From Burkholderiaceae bacterium (GTDB lineage: Bacteria; Pseudomonadota; Gammaproteobacteria; Burkholderiales; Burkholderiaceae_D), in the NCBI GenBank assembly GCA_023653025.1, contig JAMNXS010000014.1, forward strand, positions 1 through 52,596: a DNA stretch of 52,596 nucleotides, read 5' to 3'. Below are positions 50,831 through 52,596 of the stretch, piece by piece (positions within the stretch are counted from its first letter, which is position 1; each line of letters starts with the position of its first letter). The translations under genes and the position numbers were made by a program. Under the pieces are notes generated by a model, which did no database searches, had not been told where the DNA came from, and saw only the letters and a list, made by a program, of their open reading frames with translations.

Positions 50831-50955
50831 GAATCCGCCTGCGCCAGCCGCTGCTCGCGCTGCTTGGCGCGGCGCTGCTGGCACTTGCCTTCGCAGGCTA
50901 CCTGCGCCCGGCATTCGTGATCGACGTCGCCAACCGCGTGTGGCTGTGTTTCTGA
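50827..50955 (+). CDS. 42-residue membrane peptide of unknown function
   Basis: Starts ATGA-coupled to the MFS gene and ends inside the following aminotransferase frame. The peptide has a basic start (MRIRLRQP), one hydrophobic segment (about 9-25, LLALLGAALLALAFAGY) and a tail ending DVANRVWLCF. The size and coupling suggest a real small membrane protein, perhaps a transporter accessory, but coding is not proven. Confidence 0.55.
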   Translation: MRIRLRQPLLALLGAALLALAFAGYLRPAFVIDVANRVWLCF

Positions 50956-52169
50956 CGCCGCCGGGTAGCCCTTTTCCCGCCGAGCCGCGCACGGCGGTGC
51001 AGTCGCTGGTCGCCTCGCGCATACGCGAGGTGGCGAATGCCGGCATGGGCCGCGCCGACGTGCTGCCGTTCTGGTTCGGCGAGCCGGATGAAGTGACGCC
51101 GCAAGTCATCCGCGACGCGGCCAAGGCGGCGCTCGACGCCGGCGATACCTTCTACACGCACAACCTCGGACTGCCCGCGCTGCGCGAGGCGCTCGCGGCC
51201 TACTCGTCGCGCCTGCATCGCCCGGCCGACCCGGCGCAGATCGCGGTCACCTCGTCTGGCGTCTCCGCGCTGATGCTGGTCGCCCAACTGCTGTTCAATC
51301 CCGGCGACCGCGTGGTGGCCGTCACGCCGCTGTGGCCGAACCTGCTCGAGATTCCGAAAATTCTGGGCGCTGAAGTCGTCAGCGTGCCGCTGGCGCTCGA
51401 CACCGGCCTGGCGCCGCCGCGCTGGAGTCTCGACCTCGACCGCCTGCTCGATGCGCTCGTGCCCGGCACCCGGGCGCTGCTGCTGAACTCGCCGAACAAC
51501 CCGACCGGCTGGACCATCACGCGCGAGCAACAGCGGCAGCTGCTCGCGCACTGCCGCAAGCTCGGCATCTGGGTGCTGGCCGACGATGTGTACGAGCGTC
51601 TCGTCTTTGATGGCCTGGCCGGCGAGGTGGCGTGCGCCCCATCGTTCCTCGACCTGTGCGAGCCGGATGAGCGCGTGGTCTCGACCAACAGTTTTTCGAA
51701 GTCGTGGCTGATGACGGGCTGGCGGCTCGGCTGGATGCAGGTGCCGGCATCGCTGATGACGGGTCTGGGCAAGCTGATCGAGTACAACACCTCGTGCGCA
51801 CCGGGCTTCGTGCAGCGCGCCGGCGTGGTGGCGGTTGAGCAGGGCGACGCCATCGTGCGACGAACGGTGGCGCGCTACCGTGCAGCGCGCGACCTGCTGT
51901 TCGAGCGGCTGTCGTCGCCGGCGCTGCGCGCGGCCGGCGTGCTCGCGCCGCGACCGGACTCGGCGATGTACCTTTTTTTCCGTATCGAAGGCGAGCAGGA
52001 TTCGCTGTCGCTGTGCAAGCGGCTGGTGGCCGAGGCCGGGCTGGGCTTGGCGCCCGGCAGCGCCTTCGGCCCCGAAGGCGAGGGCGCGATCCGCTGGTGC
52101 TTCGCCAGCTCGCCGGACAAGCTCGCCGACGGCGCAGACCGGCTCGAACGCTACCTGTCAGCCCGCTGA
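50940..52169 (+). CDS. PLP-dependent aminotransferase (class I/II)
   Basis: A 409-residue fold-type I aminotransferase starting at GTG 50940 (GTG 50946 is an alternative), overlapping the small gene by 16 bases. LPFWFGEPDEVTPQVIRDAA, the NSPNNPTGW motif, LADDVYERLVFDG, and the PLP-lysine segment STNSFSKSWLMTGWRLGW are intact, as is the C-terminal Arg in IRWCFASS. The amino-donor specificity cannot be read from sequence. Confidence 0.9.
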   Translation: MAVFLTPPGSPFPAEPRTAVQSLVASRIREVANAGMGRADVLPFWFGEPDEVTPQVIRDAAKAALDAGDTFYTHNLGLPALREALAAYSSRLHRPADPAQIAVTSSGVSALMLVAQLLFNPGDRVVAVTPLWPNLLEIPKILGAEVVSVPLALDTGLAPPRWSLDLDRLLDALVPGTRALLLNSPNNPTGWTITREQQRQLLAHCRKLGIWVLADDVYERLVFDGLAGEVACAPSFLDLCEPDERVVSTNSFSKSWLMTGWRLGWMQVPASLMTGLGKLIEYNTSCAPGFVQRAGVVAVEQGDAIVRRTVARYRAARDLLFERLSSPALRAAGVLAPRPDSAMYLFFRIEGEQDSLSLCKRLVAEAGLGLAPGSAFGPEGEGAIRWCFASSPDKLADGADRLERYLSAR

Positions 52170-52596
52170 GGCCGGCGTGCCGGCGCGCGCCAGTGCGTCC
52201 AGCATCTGCGCCAGCGCGGCGGGCGAGGTCAGCATTGCATCATGTCCGGCGGCCAGTTCCCGCCAGTCCCAGTCCGGCTGCGCACGAATGGCCTGCCTGA
52301 CATCGGCCAGCGGCGCATACCACGGATCGGTCACGGCAATGTAGGTCCGCGGCAGCCCGTTGCCCGGCGCGTGTTCGAGCTGCAGAGGATCCGAATACGC
52401 TTTCAGCGGATGCGTAGTGAGCCGGCGTCGCAGCCATGCGGCCTGAGCCGGATCGGACACGCCGAACTTTTCCGGTGCCGGAATCGCCATCCGCAGCCCC
52501 TCGGTATCGATGGTGCGCGCACGCTCGCGCTGCACGTCCGGCGGGAAAGCTGACAGGGCCGAATGACCGCTGCCGACCACCAGCGCGTCGAGGTAG
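52158..52596 (-). CDS. Alpha/beta hydrolase, C-terminal part (runs off window)
   Basis: About 146 codons of the C-terminal part, open at the window edge. VYLDAL-like residues at the edge and the AAGHDAMLTSPAALAQMLDAL end (catalytic His) resemble esterase/hydroxynitrile-lyase-type alpha/beta hydrolases. The 3' end overlaps the aminotransferase end by 12 bases on the opposite strand. Confidence 0.75.
   Translation of the reverse strand, partial: YLDALVVGSGHSALSAFPPDVQRERARTIDTEGLRMAIPAPEKFGVSDPAQAAWLRRRLTTHPLKAYSDPLQLEHAPGNGLPRTYIAVTDPWYAPLADVRQAIRAQPDWDWRELAAGHDAMLTSPAALAQMLDALARAGTPASAG

Overview
The window is GC-rich chromosomal DNA from a Gram-negative bacterium, most likely a betaproteobacterium of the order Burkholderiales. 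The evidence is the gene order mreBCD-mrdA, rsmB-DUF4390-ntrY-ntrX and LysM-dprA-smg-topB, Burkholderiales-type DUF1840 and DUF3567 proteins, and the torF-glnK-amtB cluster. Coding density is very high, many genes overlap by ATGA, and there are no rRNA or tRNA genes, insertion sequences or CRISPR arrays. I cannot name a genus from the sequence alone.

Layout. Bases 1-4863 (minus): cell-shape and wall-elongation cluster mreB-mreC-mreD-mrdA and the start of a following gene (probably rodA). 5118-8392 (plus): gatCAB amidotransferase. 8422-8769 (minus): a decayed MazE/MazF-type toxin-antitoxin pair. 8842-14060: pyrE, xth and three accessory-looking genes: an AAA ATPase behind an AT-rich palindromic leader, a SpmA-SpmB fusion, and an Rpn/PDDEXK-family protein that seems to have lost its catalytic core. 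14085-17550 (minus): metX-metW-ampG behind a SAM-II riboswitch with its own promoter and terminator. 17547-22282 (minus): gshA-gshB-EIIA-ptsH-ptsI. 22508-25238 (minus): torF-glnK-amtB with a sigma-54 promoter and two NtrC-like sites. 25256-32088 (plus): ubiK, comM, a lipoprotein, an MFS carrier, DUF1840, a lysophospholipase-like hydrolase, rsmB and DUF4390. 32085-37468 (plus): ntrY, an NtrX lacking the AAA+ domain, a small CxCC protein, DUF3567, a TrmB-family methyltransferase and a class II amidotransferase. 37499-41415 (minus): metH behind a second SAM-II riboswitch. 41423-48868: def-fmt (minus), then LysM-dprA, smg and topB (plus). 49049-52596: a Ser/Gly-rich lipoprotein, an MFS carrier, a 42-residue membrane peptide, an aminotransferase and a truncated alpha/beta hydrolase.

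How it fits together. Two themes recur. Methionine: metX/metW and metH, 24 kb apart, carry related SAM-responsive leaders built the same way (promoter, aptamer, intrinsic terminator). Nitrogen: GlnK/AmtB/TorF under apparent NtrC/sigma-54 control, a NtrY/NtrX two-component pair with an unusual regulator, and a regulatory PTS phosphorelay without a sugar permease, linked to glutathione synthesis. The accessory content is mostly eroded: toxin, antitoxin and Rpn protein all show recognisable damage.
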